A stretch of 64,000 bases of DNA, from contig NZ_JAKWJO010000007.1 of the NCBI RefSeq assembly GCF_022760995.1, positions 124,001 through 188,000 of the forward strand, written 5' to 3'. The position numbers and the translations under genes are program-made. Positions 18,492 to 27,214 of the stretch are shown piece by piece; position 1 is the stretch's first letter; each line of letters begins with the position of its first letter. Source of the DNA: Dyella sedimenti (GTDB taxonomy: Bacteria; Pseudomonadota; Gammaproteobacteria; Xanthomonadales; Rhodanobacteraceae). The notes beneath the pieces are model-generated. The model was not told the origin of the DNA. It ran no database searches and saw nothing but the letters and a program-made list of their open reading frames with translations.

Positions 18492-19724
18492 ATGAAGTCC
18501 TCGTCACTGCGCACACCCCTGTTGTGCCTTGGCCTGCTCACGCTGACCGCCTGTGGCAAAGGCAAGGAACAAGGCCCGCCGCAGATGCCGCCGCCGGAAG
18601 TCGGCGTGGTGAAGGTGCAACCGCAGACCGAGCCGCTGCGCAAGAGCCTGGTGGGCCGTCTGTCCGCGTTCCGCAGCGCCGACGTGCGCGCCCGCGTGTC
18701 CGGCGTGGTGCTCAAGCGCGTCTATACCGAAGGCACCGACGTCAAGCAGGGGCAACTGCTGTTCCAGATCGACCCGGCGCCGTACCAGGCCGCGCTCAAT
18801 TCCGCCCAGGCCGCGCTGGCCTCGGCCAAGGCCACCTACGCCAATGCCCATGTGGTCGCCGAGCGTGACCGCGCGCTGATTCCCCAGGGCTACATCTCCC
18901 GCGCCCAGCTGGACGCGGACGAGGCGGCCGAGCGCTCGGCCGCGGCCGGCGTGCAGCAGGCCGAGGCCGCGGTGGTCACCGCCAGGGTCAACCTGGGCTA
19001 TACCAACGTCACCTCGCCGATCGACGGCCGCGCGGGCCAGCAGCAGGTGACCGAGGGCGCCGTCGTGGGCAACGGCACCAGCGATGCCGGTGCCAGCGCC
19101 ACCCTGCTGACCACGGTCGACCAGCTCGACCCGCTCTACGTGAACTTCACCATGAGCGTGACCGACATGGACCAGATGCGCCGCGCCGCGGCGGGCGGCA
19201 ACGTCACGCTGACGCAGCCGAACAAGGCCACCGTGACGATTACCCTGCCCGACGGCACGCCGTACGGCCAGGAAGGCACGCTGGACTTCTCCGACACCAC
19301 GGTCAACCCGGCCACCGGCGCGGTGAACCTGCGCGCCGTGCTGCCCAACCCCGACCGCACCCTGTTGCCCGGCCAGTACGTGACCATCAGCGCCAACCTG
19401 GGCGAGCAGCACAACGTGTTCCTGGTGCCGCAGGCGGCCGTGCTGCGCGATACCGTGGGCGCCTACACCATGGTGGTGGGCGCCGATGGCAATGTCGTGC
19501 GCAAGGACGTCACCGCCACCGACACCAGCGGCAGCAACTGGGTCGTGACCAGCGGCCTGAAGGCGGGCGACCAGGTAGTCGTGTCCGGCCTGCAGCAGGT
19601 CAAGGCGGGCGCGCCGGCCAAGGCCACCCCATGGCAACCCAACCAGAACCCGGGCACGCCCGGCGCCGCCGGCACCAAGCCGGGCGCGTCCCAGGCCGGC
19701 GGCAAGCCGGCCAACGGGCAGTAA
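18492..19724 (+). CDS. RND efflux periplasmic adaptor lipoprotein, AcrA/MexA-like
   Basis: Adaptor of 410 residues. The ATG at 18492 gives a lipoprotein signal peptide with LTAC and Cys21 as the predicted acylated residue; an in-frame ATG at 18444 would add 16 residues ahead of it. The lipoyl halves (SGVVLKRVYTEGTDVKQGQL and VTSPIDGRAGQQQVTEGAVV) flank an alpha-hairpin. The DPLYVNFTMS and GQYVTISANLG strands are typical of the AcrA group. A Gly/Pro/Lys-rich tail closes the protein. It lies 16 bp before the pump gene, with GGGAG just ahead of that start. Confidence 0.92.
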   Translation: MKSSSLRTPLLCLGLLTLTACGKGKEQGPPQMPPPEVGVVKVQPQTEPLRKSLVGRLSAFRSADVRARVSGVVLKRVYTEGTDVKQGQLLFQIDPAPYQAALNSAQAALASAKATYANAHVVAERDRALIPQGYISRAQLDADEAAERSAAAGVQQAEAAVVTARVNLGYTNVTSPIDGRAGQQQVTEGAVVGNGTSDAGASATLLTTVDQLDPLYVNFTMSVTDMDQMRRAAAGGNVTLTQPNKATVTITLPDGTPYGQEGTLDFSDTTVNPATGAVNLRAVLPNPDRTLLPGQYVTISANLGEQHNVFLVPQAAVLRDTVGAYTMVVGADGNVVRKDVTATDTSGSNWVVTSGLKAGDQVVVSGLQQVKAGAPAKATPWQPNQNPGTPGAAGTKPGASQAGGKPANGQ

Positions 19725-19740
19725 CCCAGGGAGCTAGATC

Positions 19741-22700
19741 ATGCCCAGTTTCTTTATCGACCGCCCCATTTTCGCGTGGGTGGTGGCGATTCTGATCAGC
19801 CTGTGCGGCACCATCTCGGTGCTGAACATGGGCATCGAGTCGTATCCGAACATCGCCCCGCCGCAGGTGACGGTCAACGCCACCTACCCGGGCGCGAGCG
19901 CGGACACCACCGAAAAGACCGTCACCCAGGTGATCGAGCAGCAGCTCACCGGCATCGACCACCTGCTGTACTTCAGCTCCTCGTCCAGCTCCAGCGGCAC
20001 GGCGACCATCACGCTGACCTTCGAGACCGGCACCGACCCGGACATCGCCCAGGTGCAGGTGCAGAACAAGGTGGCGCTGGCCACCCCGCGCCTGCCCACC
20101 GAGGTGAACCAGCAGGGCGTGGTGGTGGCCAAGAGCAACCCGGACTTCCTGATGTTCGTGGCGCTGACCTCGACCAACCCGGCGATCGACGGCGACAAGC
20201 TCACCGACATCGTGTCCTCGCAGGTGCTCGACCAGATCGGCCGCATCCCGGGCGTGGGCAACACCCGCCAGCTCGGCGCCGAATACGCCATGCGCGTGTG
20301 GATCAACCCGGACAAGCTGCAGGGCTATAGCCTGTCCGCGTCCGACGTGTTCAACGCATTGAGCGCGCAGAACGTGCAGTTCGCCGCCGGCTCGCTGGGT
20401 TCGGACCCCGCGGTCAATGGCCAGGGCTTCAGCGTGACCGTGTCGGCCGAGGGCCGCTTCACCACGCCAGAGGAATTCAACAACATCATCCTGCGTGCCA
20501 ACCCCGATGGCACGGTGGTGAAGCTCAGCGACGTCGCCCGCATCGACTTCGGCCCGCAGAGCTACGGCTTCGCCGCCACCTGGAACGGCATCTCCACCGG
20601 CTCGTTCGGCGTGCAGCTGCTGCCCGGCGCCAACGCGCTGGACGTGGCCACCGCCGTGCGCGCCAAGATGGAAGAGCTGGCCAAGAGCTTCCCCGAAGGC
20701 GTGACCTGGTTCGCCCCGTACGACTCCACCACCTTCGTGAAGATCTCGATCAAGGAAGTGGTGAACACCCTGGTCGAGGCGATCATCCTGGTGTTCCTGG
20801 TGATGCTGCTGTTCCTGCAGAACATCCGCGCCACCGTGATTCCCACCCTGGTGATCCCGGTCGCCCTGCTGGGCACCTTCCTCGGCCTGCTGCCGCTCGG
20901 CTTCACCATCAACCAGCTGACCCTGTTCGGCATGGTGCTGGCCATCGGCATCGTGGTGGACGACGCGATCGTGGTGATCGAGAACGTCGAGCGCATCATG
21001 AGCGAGGAACACCTCTCGCCGAAGGAAGCCACGCGCAAGGCCATGGGCCAGATCACCGGCGCGGTGGTGGCCATCACCGTGGTGCTGGCGGCGGTGTTCG
21101 TGCCGTCCGCGCTGCAGCCGGGCGCCTCGGGCGTGATCTACAAGCAGTTCGCCCTGACCATCGCGGTGTCGATGGGCTTCTCGGCGTTCCTGGCGCTGTC
21201 GTTCACGCCGGCGCTGTGCGCCACCATGCTCAAGCCGACGCACACGCACAAGCAGAACATCGTGTTCCGCGCGTTCAACAACGTGTTCGACCGGGTGACG
21301 CACACCTACTCCGGCCACATCGGCAGTGCCATCAAGCATGCGCCGCGCTGGATGATCGTGTTCGTGCTGGTGGCCCTGCTGTGCGGCTTCCTGTTCACCA
21401 AGCTGCCCACCAGCTTCGTGCCCGACGAGGACCAGGGCTATGCGCTGGCCATCGTCTCGCTGCCCCCGGGCGCCAGCCTACAGCGCACGCAGCACGTGAT
21501 GGACGAGATCCGCGGCGTGCTGCAGAAGGATCCGGCCGTCGACGGCGTATTCCAGATCTCCGGCTTCAGCTTCGTGGGCCAGGGCGAGAACACCGGCATG
21601 AACTTCATCCGCCTGAAGGACTGGGACGCGCGCGACGTCACCGCCGCGCAGTTCATCCAGCAGGCCAACATGAAGCTGCATGCCATCCGCGACGCGCAGA
21701 TCTTCGTGGTCAACCTGCCCACCATCCGCGGCCTCAGCCAGTTCGGCGGCATCGACATGTACCTGCAGGCGCGTGCCGGCCAGTCGCGCGACGAACTGAC
21801 CGACGCCCGCAACATCCTGCTGGCCAAGGCGGCGCAGAGCCCGGCCCTGGTCGGCGTGCGTCCGAACACGCTGGAAAGCGCCCCGCAGCTGGACCTGAGC
21901 GTGGACCGCCAGCAGGCGCAGTCGATGGGCCTGTCGGTCAGCGACATTTACAACGCGATCCAGCTCACGCTGGCCCCGGTGTACGTCAACGACTTCTCCT
22001 ACGGCGGCCGCGTGAAGCGCGTGATGGTGCAGGCCGACGCGCCCTACCGCATGGGCCCGGAGGCGCTGCAGCACATCTACACGCCGAGCACCCTCGCCAC
22101 CGCCAGCAGCTCGCCCACGGCCAACAACATGATCCCGCTGGCCAGCGTGGTGAAGGCGAAGTGGGACATGGCCGCGCCGGCCCTGACCCGCTACAACGGC
22201 TACTCCGCGGTGGAAATCGTGGGCAACGAGGGTCCGGGCTACTCCACCGGACAGGCCATGGGCGTGCTGGAAGGCATCATCAACGACAACCTGCCCAAGG
22301 GCTTCGGCTTCGACTGGACCGGCCAGTCGTACCAGGAAATCCTCGCCGGCAACGCGGCCATGCTGCTGATGGTGCTGTCCATCTTCATCGTGTTCCTGTG
22401 CCTTGCCGCGCTGTACGAGAGCTGGTCGATCCCGGTGTCGGTGCTGCTGGTGGTGCCGCTGGGCGTGCTGGGCGCGGTGGTGTTCACCATGCTGCGCGGC
22501 CTGCCCAACGACATCTACTTCAAGATCGGCATGATCACGGTGATCGGCCTGGCCGCGAAGAACGCGATCCTGATCGTGGAGTTCGCGGTGGAGCAGCAAC
22601 AGGAAGGCAAGACGCTGCGCGAGGGCGTGGTCCATGCGGCCCGCCTGCGACTGCGCCCGATCCTGATGACCTCGCTGGCCTTCATCCTGGGCGTGTTCCC

Positions 22701-23010
22701 GCTGTTCATCTCCACCGGCGCCGGCGCCAACGCCCGCCACGCCATCGGCACCGGCGTGATCGGCGGCATGCTGTTCGCCACCTTCCTGGGCCTGCTGCTG
22801 ATCCCCGTGTTCTACGTGGTGGTACGCCGCATGCTGGGCGACAAGATGGACGAGGTCTCGCAGAGCATCCGCCACGCGCACGGCGGCGGCGAAGGCGGCG
22901 ACCACGGCAACCCACCGCCAGGCAACACGCCGCCACAAGGTGGCAACGGCGGCGGCAATGCGCCAGGCAGCATGCAACCGTTCGACTCGGACCCGCACCG
23001 CGGCTCCTGA
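19741..23010 (+). CDS. RND efflux transporter, AcrB/MexB-like, with Gly/His-rich tail
   Basis: Proton-driven drug pump of the HAE1 family, 1089 residues. The start SFFIDRPIFAWVVAI is diagnostic of the AcrB/MexB branch. Paired relay aspartates occur at D407-D408 (GIVVDDAIVVIENVERIM), the same numbering as in AcrB. The porter segment SFVPDEDQGYALAIVSLPP and the late IGLAAKNAILIVEFA are present. After the last helix, about 45 residues are rich in Gly, Pro and His (HGGGEGGDHGNPPPGN), which is unusual for this family. No outer-membrane factor follows, so it must use a channel encoded elsewhere, perhaps the one at 8182. Confidence 0.93.
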   Translation: MPSFFIDRPIFAWVVAILISLCGTISVLNMGIESYPNIAPPQVTVNATYPGASADTTEKTVTQVIEQQLTGIDHLLYFSSSSSSSGTATITLTFETGTDPDIAQVQVQNKVALATPRLPTEVNQQGVVVAKSNPDFLMFVALTSTNPAIDGDKLTDIVSSQVLDQIGRIPGVGNTRQLGAEYAMRVWINPDKLQGYSLSASDVFNALSAQNVQFAAGSLGSDPAVNGQGFSVTVSAEGRFTTPEEFNNIILRANPDGTVVKLSDVARIDFGPQSYGFAATWNGISTGSFGVQLLPGANALDVATAVRAKMEELAKSFPEGVTWFAPYDSTTFVKISIKEVVNTLVEAIILVFLVMLLFLQNIRATVIPTLVIPVALLGTFLGLLPLGFTINQLTLFGMVLAIGIVVDDAIVVIENVERIMSEEHLSPKEATRKAMGQITGAVVAITVVLAAVFVPSALQPGASGVIYKQFALTIAVSMGFSAFLALSFTPALCATMLKPTHTHKQNIVFRAFNNVFDRVTHTYSGHIGSAIKHAPRWMIVFVLVALLCGFLFTKLPTSFVPDEDQGYALAIVSLPPGASLQRTQHVMDEIRGVLQKDPAVDGVFQISGFSFVGQGENTGMNFIRLKDWDARDVTAAQFIQQANMKLHAIRDAQIFVVNLPTIRGLSQFGGIDMYLQARAGQSRDELTDARNILLAKAAQSPALVGVRPNTLESAPQLDLSVDRQQAQSMGLSVSDIYNAIQLTLAPVYVNDFSYGGRVKRVMVQADAPYRMGPEALQHIYTPSTLATASSSPTANNMIPLASVVKAKWDMAAPALTRYNGYSAVEIVGNEGPGYSTGQAMGVLEGIINDNLPKGFGFDWTGQSYQEILAGNAAMLLMVLSIFIVFLCLAALYESWSIPVSVLLVVPLGVLGAVVFTMLRGLPNDIYFKIGMITVIGLAAKNAILIVEFAVEQQQEGKTLREGVVHAARLRLRPILMTSLAFILGVFPLFISTGAGANARHAIGTGVIGGMLFATFLGLLLIPVFYVVVRRMLGDKMDEVSQSIRHAHGGGEGGDHGNPPPGNTPPQGGNGGGNAPGSMQPFDSDPHRGS

Positions 23011-23034
23011 TCGAACCTGCATCTTCCGCAAGAC

Positions 23035-23064
23035 AAAAGCCCCGGTCGCAAGACCGGGGCTTTT
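23035..23064 (+). terminator. Rho-independent terminator of the acrAB-like operon
   Basis: Perfect 13-bp stem (23035-23047 with 23052-23064) around a GCAA loop. The stem runs from four A residues through GCCCCGGTC and ends in a T tract (CTTTTC). It lies 24 bp after the pump stop codon. Confidence 0.92.
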
Positions 23065-23101
23065 CATTTACATCAGGCCCAACAAGGCCAGTGCAGGCAC
23101 T

Positions 23102-23136
23102 CCACCCCTGCGTGCAGGGGGAGGTTGGGAGGGGGT
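23102..23136. repeat. G-rich repeat, single arm related to the 12.66-kb element
   Basis: The stretch contains CACCCCTGCGTGCAGGGGGA followed by GGTTGGGAGGGGGTG. Its reverse complement resembles the left arm at 12656-12692, including the short hairpin around TGCACGCA. Here only one arm is present, between a terminator and the 3' end of the RTX gene. Confidence 0.6.
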
Positions 23137-23187
23137 GCTTGTGGTCACGCCGAGATCGTGAACATGCCCCCCAACATGACCGCACCT

Positions 23188-26100
23188 TCAATGCCAATTG
23201 GCGGCAATGACAGGCGCCAGAGTGTTTGCATAATCCGAGGCCAAATGGATCTGCCCCATGGCCGGCGGCGAGAACGACGCCATGGCCGACACCAGCGTAT
23301 TCACCTGGCCACTCGACAACGCCTGTCCATCGGCCGTCTTGAAACATTCGATCTGGTTGTTCGTGCTCGAATACCAGTTCTTGATGGCCACACTATCGTC
23401 CGTACCGATAACACTCACCTCAAGATCAAGCCCGTCGCGGCGGAACCACAACTGATCGGCACCGATACCTTCGCCAAAGGCCAACACGTCAGTAACACCG
23501 CCGTACGTACTGGTTTCGACAATGGTGTCACGGCCGTCACCCAGGTTGAACACGTAGGTGTCGCCATAGGCGCTGCCGTAGATCGTGTCGTCGCCCCTAC
23601 CACCTTCCAGCACGTTGTCGGTGGCATAACGGTCCACCTTCAGGGTGTCGTTGCCGTCGCCACCGTACAGGCGGTTACTTCCTGTACCACCGTCCAGCAC
23701 ATCATCGCCTATGCCGCCATGCAGGTCGTCATTGCCGTCACCGCCGGTGAGTGTGTCGTTGCCCTCGTCGCCCCACAGGCTGTCGTGGCCCGCGCCGCCG
23801 TTGAGCTTGTCGTCGCCGGCGCCGCCCTGGATAAGGTCATTGCCGTTCCAGCCGTTCAGCGTGTCGCTGCCGTCCGCGCCGGCAAGCACGATGGCCCGCG
23901 CAGCCAGCGTGTCCGGCGTCCATACGGTACCGTCGGCAAACTCGAAGCGTTCGATAAAGACGGTACTGTTCCAACTGGTAGCGAACCAGCCGGCGATCGT
24001 GATGCTGTCGGTACCGTTGATATGCGTCAGCAGCAAGTCATTGCCACGACGCAGGACCTGGATATCGTCGGCGACAATACCCTCGCCAAACGCTACGACA
24101 TCCTTGCCGCCCCAGCTATACGTCTCGGTGATCGTGTCACGGCCGTCACCCAGGTTGAACACGTAGGTGTCGCCATAGGCGCTGCCGTAGATCGTGTCGT
24201 CGCCCCTACCACCTTCCAGCACATTGTCGGTGGCGTAGCGGTCCACCTTCAAAACGTCGTTGCCGTCGCCACCGTATAGGCGATTACGCCCTGTACCACC
24301 ATCCAGTACATCAGCACCCGCTCCACCATACAGGGCATCATTGCCAGCGCCGCCGTTGAGGATGTCATTACCTGCGCCACCCACCAGGAAATCATCCTTG
24401 GCCCCTCCACTCAATGAAGAGCCGTCTCCCGGGGCGAATATCAGGGTCCATTCGCCAAGGCTCAGACGCTGAGGAAACGATTGCCCTAAAGCCTCCGATC
24501 GGCCCTGCTGAGCCAAACGATCCAGCATCGAAGCTAGTGCCGACATGTAATCGACCTTATCGGCGGTGAATGATGGCACCAGCGTCAATAGGTCGATGAA
24601 GTCGACTGTAGCGCGCAGGCTATCGGATGCGAATGCCTGCGCCACTCGGGGTAATACCGCTGAAAAATCCAGGGCAAAACCGTCCGCGCCCAAGGTCAGC
24701 CCCACCGCATCAATGTAAGGCTTCAGGCGCGTCTGCAAGGCCAGTTGCTGATAGGCCCCGTTGAAGAAGGTGTCATAGACTTTGAAGTAGGCGGAGACAT
24801 TGCTTTGGCCCCACCACAGATCGGCGGTAGGCGTTTCGCCGAGCAGGACTTGGGCGATGCGGATCTTGCGGACGGTACCATCGTCCAACTCCGTGACTGT
24901 CTGGTCCACTTTCTGGCTGGGCGTCAGCCGGATGACGTTGTCGGAACTGGCGCTTTCGATGGCGCCGGAGGCATGCAGCGTAATGCCCTGGTTGCTCCAC
25001 AGCGGGCTGGTTCCGGCCCAAGCCAGGAGGATGTCGCCCAGCAGGGCTTGCTGTCCTTCGCGGGTTTGGACGGCGGAAAAACCGCGTACCAGTTGTGCAA
25101 GTTCGGGCGATAGCGCGCAGGCTTCGCGCAAATCGCGCAGGCCGCCCATGCCTTGCATGCTCGCCAGTGATTGCAGTTCCGGCGGAATCTCCACCGCATC
25201 GCCGAACTTGCTGTGCAACGCATCGTTGTCGAACTCGAAGTCTTGCATCACTTGCGTGGCCAGGGTGCCGTCGTCGTTGCGGCGGGTGTAACTGCCGATA
25301 CCCACCACGGCACCGCCGTCCACCGAGGTATTCGCGCTGGCGTGCGCCAACGAAAGGCTGACAATGCCAAGTTCGTCCAACGTGGATAGCTCGCCGGCCT
25401 GGGAAATGCCGTCGCCATTCCGGTCGCGCCAGATGCGCAGTGAGGCGAAGGCTTCGTCGGATGCGTCGATTACGCCATCACCGTTGCTATCCAGATCGGC
25501 CAATGCCTCGAAGCCAGTAGCGGCATGCTGACCATTGCGCAATACAGTCTGGTCGCCAAACAGTTCGCGCCCATTGTCGATGGCACCATTGCCGTCCAGG
25601 TCACGCACCAACAGGCCGTCATTGCTACCGACCCACCCGGACGCGGTGCGGATACCGTCGCCGTCGTTGTCGAACAAGGCGCCAGCCCAGTTGCTTTCGG
25701 CACTCGTCGTGATCTTGCCATCGCCATCGAGGTCTAGCGCCAAGGGATCGTAGCGCTCGATGCGGTAAGTTTTGCCATAGATAATGGCGCCCGCGGCAAC
25801 TTCCAACTGCGGAAGAAGCGAGCCGAAAATATCCGGCAGCCATCCGCCTAGTTTCTCTAGCTGCGCCTTCAAGTCGCTGGCAAGCCGATCAAGGGCGCCG
25901 GGTATTGCGCCCGATTCGATATCGCCCCACCAGTTATTGGTCAATAGCTGGCCTGGTGTGCCATCCGCATCGTTCCAGAAGTTTCCTAGGCCATGTGCGC
26001 GGGCAATGTCCGCAAGCTTGAGCCATTCACTCAGCGTCCCGTAGCTTGATAGGTCAGCGGCCTCGGCAGCGCTCGCATACATCGCATCCTGGCCAATTTG

Positions 26101-26628
26101 ATCAGATAGGCGCGAGATGGGATCGAAGATATCCCGATGATTGGTTACCAATCCCATGGCGGCGTCGGGGTTCAAGCCATAGCGCTCCGCGATGTTGTAG
26201 CCGCCATAGGCATTGAAGGTCTCGGCATGCACGCCGTAAGCGGCTGCCAACATCTGCGCCACCGTACCAGCCAGGGAATGTCCCGTGGCGCTGACGTCCG
26301 CCCTACTGATGCCGTTTTGATCAGCGTAGTTGAGCGCCCATTGCATGGCGGCATTGGCATCAGTCCATTGGGTCGGCGCTTCGCCATTGGCCATCGCAAA
26401 GTCAGCCAATACGTCGTGGATGTCGGTGAAGTCGGTGCCAGGGCTGGATACAACGAGCTCACCAGTTCGAGTATTTTTAAAAACAGCTCCTTGATAACCA
26501 TCGGTCGAAAGAGATGTCACATAGAGGACCTCATAACGATCTCCCACCCCAGCCACCAACTGGCCAACAGTTAGGTTCTTATAGACAATTGACGATAAAT
26601 ACGCATAGTCATTAGTTGAAATAGTCAT
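23188..26628 (-). CDS. RTX (hemolysin-type calcium-binding) protein with lipase-like N-terminal domain
   Basis: Type I secretion substrate of 1146 residues. Residues 1-200 resemble a class-3 lipase/alpha-beta hydrolase, with the nucleophile elbow GHSLAG at 116-121 (Ser118) and AETFNAYGGYNIAERYG after it. Residues about 290-440 hold several EF-hand-like loops (DLDGDGKITTSAE, DLDSNGDGVIDASDEAF, DRNGDGISQAGEL). Two blocks of RTX nonapeptides follow (GGAGNDILNGGAGNDALYGG and a second set about 203 residues later), each trailed by a haemolysin-related domain. No N-terminal signal peptide is present. The start has a strong AAGGAG site. The gene is less GC-rich than its surroundings. Hydrolase activity is inferred only from the motif. 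Confidence 0.88.
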   Translation of the reverse strand: MTISTNDYAYLSSIVYKNLTVGQLVAGVGDRYEVLYVTSLSTDGYQGAVFKNTRTGELVVSSPGTDFTDIHDVLADFAMANGEAPTQWTDANAAMQWALNYADQNGISRADVSATGHSLAGTVAQMLAAAYGVHAETFNAYGGYNIAERYGLNPDAAMGLVTNHRDIFDPISRLSDQIGQDAMYASAAEAADLSSYGTLSEWLKLADIARAHGLGNFWNDADGTPGQLLTNNWWGDIESGAIPGALDRLASDLKAQLEKLGGWLPDIFGSLLPQLEVAAGAIIYGKTYRIERYDPLALDLDGDGKITTSAESNWAGALFDNDGDGIRTASGWVGSNDGLLVRDLDGNGAIDNGRELFGDQTVLRNGQHAATGFEALADLDSNGDGVIDASDEAFASLRIWRDRNGDGISQAGELSTLDELGIVSLSLAHASANTSVDGGAVVGIGSYTRRNDDGTLATQVMQDFEFDNDALHSKFGDAVEIPPELQSLASMQGMGGLRDLREACALSPELAQLVRGFSAVQTREGQQALLGDILLAWAGTSPLWSNQGITLHASGAIESASSDNVIRLTPSQKVDQTVTELDDGTVRKIRIAQVLLGETPTADLWWGQSNVSAYFKVYDTFFNGAYQQLALQTRLKPYIDAVGLTLGADGFALDFSAVLPRVAQAFASDSLRATVDFIDLLTLVPSFTADKVDYMSALASMLDRLAQQGRSEALGQSFPQRLSLGEWTLIFAPGDGSSLSGGAKDDFLVGGAGNDILNGGAGNDALYGGAGADVLDGGTGRNRLYGGDGNDVLKVDRYATDNVLEGGRGDDTIYGSAYGDTYVFNLGDGRDTITETYSWGGKDVVAFGEGIVADDIQVLRRGNDLLLTHINGTDSITIAGWFATSWNSTVFIERFEFADGTVWTPDTLAARAIVLAGADGSDTLNGWNGNDLIQGGAGDDKLNGGAGHDSLWGDEGNDTLTGGDGNDDLHGGIGDDVLDGGTGSNRLYGGDGNDTLKVDRYATDNVLEGGRGDDTIYGSAYGDTYVFNLGDGRDTIVETSTYGGVTDVLAFGEGIGADQLWFRRDGLDLEVSVIGTDDSVAIKNWYSSTNNQIECFKTADGQALSSGQVNTLVSAMASFSPPAMGQIHLASDYANTLAPVIAANWH
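23525..24329 (-). repeat. Internal direct repeat within the RTX gene (about 196 bp, offset 609 bp)
   Basis: The segments 23525-23720 and 24134-24329 are nearly identical over their first 110 or so bases and then diverge gradually. The offset is exactly 609 bp, or 203 codons, so the reading frame is kept. The repeats encode a module reading NRLYGGDGND-LKVDRYATDN and then EGGRGDDTIYGSAYGDTYVF. Near-identity at synonymous positions points to a recent duplication or gene conversion. Confidence 0.85.
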
Positions 26629-26648
26629 AATATCTCTCCTTGGTTTAA

Positions 26649-27191
26649 TTACTTCACTCGAATGGCTACATGAATGCCGGGCATGTGTTCACGCGAAGCT
26701 GATAAAGGGAAACATGAATCGACGTCAGATCGCCCAAAAATGCATTTGACTTCCCATTGAAAGCCCGCTTGAAAGTCTCTTTGCGAAATTCCAGTACTAG
26801 CATGGCGTCCATTCAGAGCATGAATAGTTATATCGACACCAAGCAACTTCCAAGAGCACGTCACTCTTGGCTCGTAATAGTCTCGATATATCTCAAACGT
26901 GCCCTTATTCCACGAAATAGCCACATTGCCTTTCGGATAATCAATATTTCCGCCCAAGCCATATCGGTAATCGATATTGCTGCAATCCTTCGATAGGTTT
27001 CCGTATTGAGCGCTCACAGTTACCGCGTAAACCCCCTCATCGCCTTCTGGGGTTACGACTAATTCGAGCTTCTCGTGCGGCGAGGCGTTCACTGCCGGCG
27101 GGGAGAGGTCTTTCTTCCCGCAGCTGGCGAGCAACAGGGCAACGGCAAACCATGAAATGGCGCCTGCACACCATTTCGCGGATGGCAACAT
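26649..27191 (-). CDS. Small AT-rich lipoprotein between T1SS adaptor and RTX gene
   Basis: Hypothetical lipoprotein of 180 residues, with no family recognised. I chose the ATG at 27191, which has AAGGGG about 6 nt upstream and gives a signal peptide ending LLLASCGKK (Cys24). An alternative ATG at 27212 follows the adaptor stop by 2 nt. The mature part has four cysteines after the acylated one (in KDCSN, VTCSW, VKCIF and DSCFP) and is rich in beta-type residues, suggesting a periplasmic disulphide-bonded domain. G+C over 26761-26940 is 80 of 180 bases (44%), far below its neighbours. Its place in the operon suggests an accessory or immunity role for the RTX protein, but this is inference. Confidence 0.7.
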   Translation of the reverse strand: MLPSAKWCAGAISWFAVALLLASCGKKDLSPPAVNASPHEKLELVVTPEGDEGVYAVTVSAQYGNLSKDCSNIDYRYGLGGNIDYPKGNVAISWNKGTFEIYRDYYEPRVTCSWKLLGVDITIHALNGRHASTGISQRDFQAGFQWEVKCIFGRSDVDSCFPLSASREHMPGIHVAIRVK

Positions 27192-27214
27192 GATCGGCCC
27201 CTTACCAAGCATCC

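Noticed and set aside
23035..23064. Member of the long inverted-repeat family
   Set aside because: Sequence differs (GCCCCGGTC stem, GCAA loop, T tract). It is an ordinary terminator.
22812..23347. Minus-strand frames between the pump and RTX genes
   Set aside because: They cross the terminator and G-rich repeat, and their products are Arg/Cys/Gly-rich without motifs.
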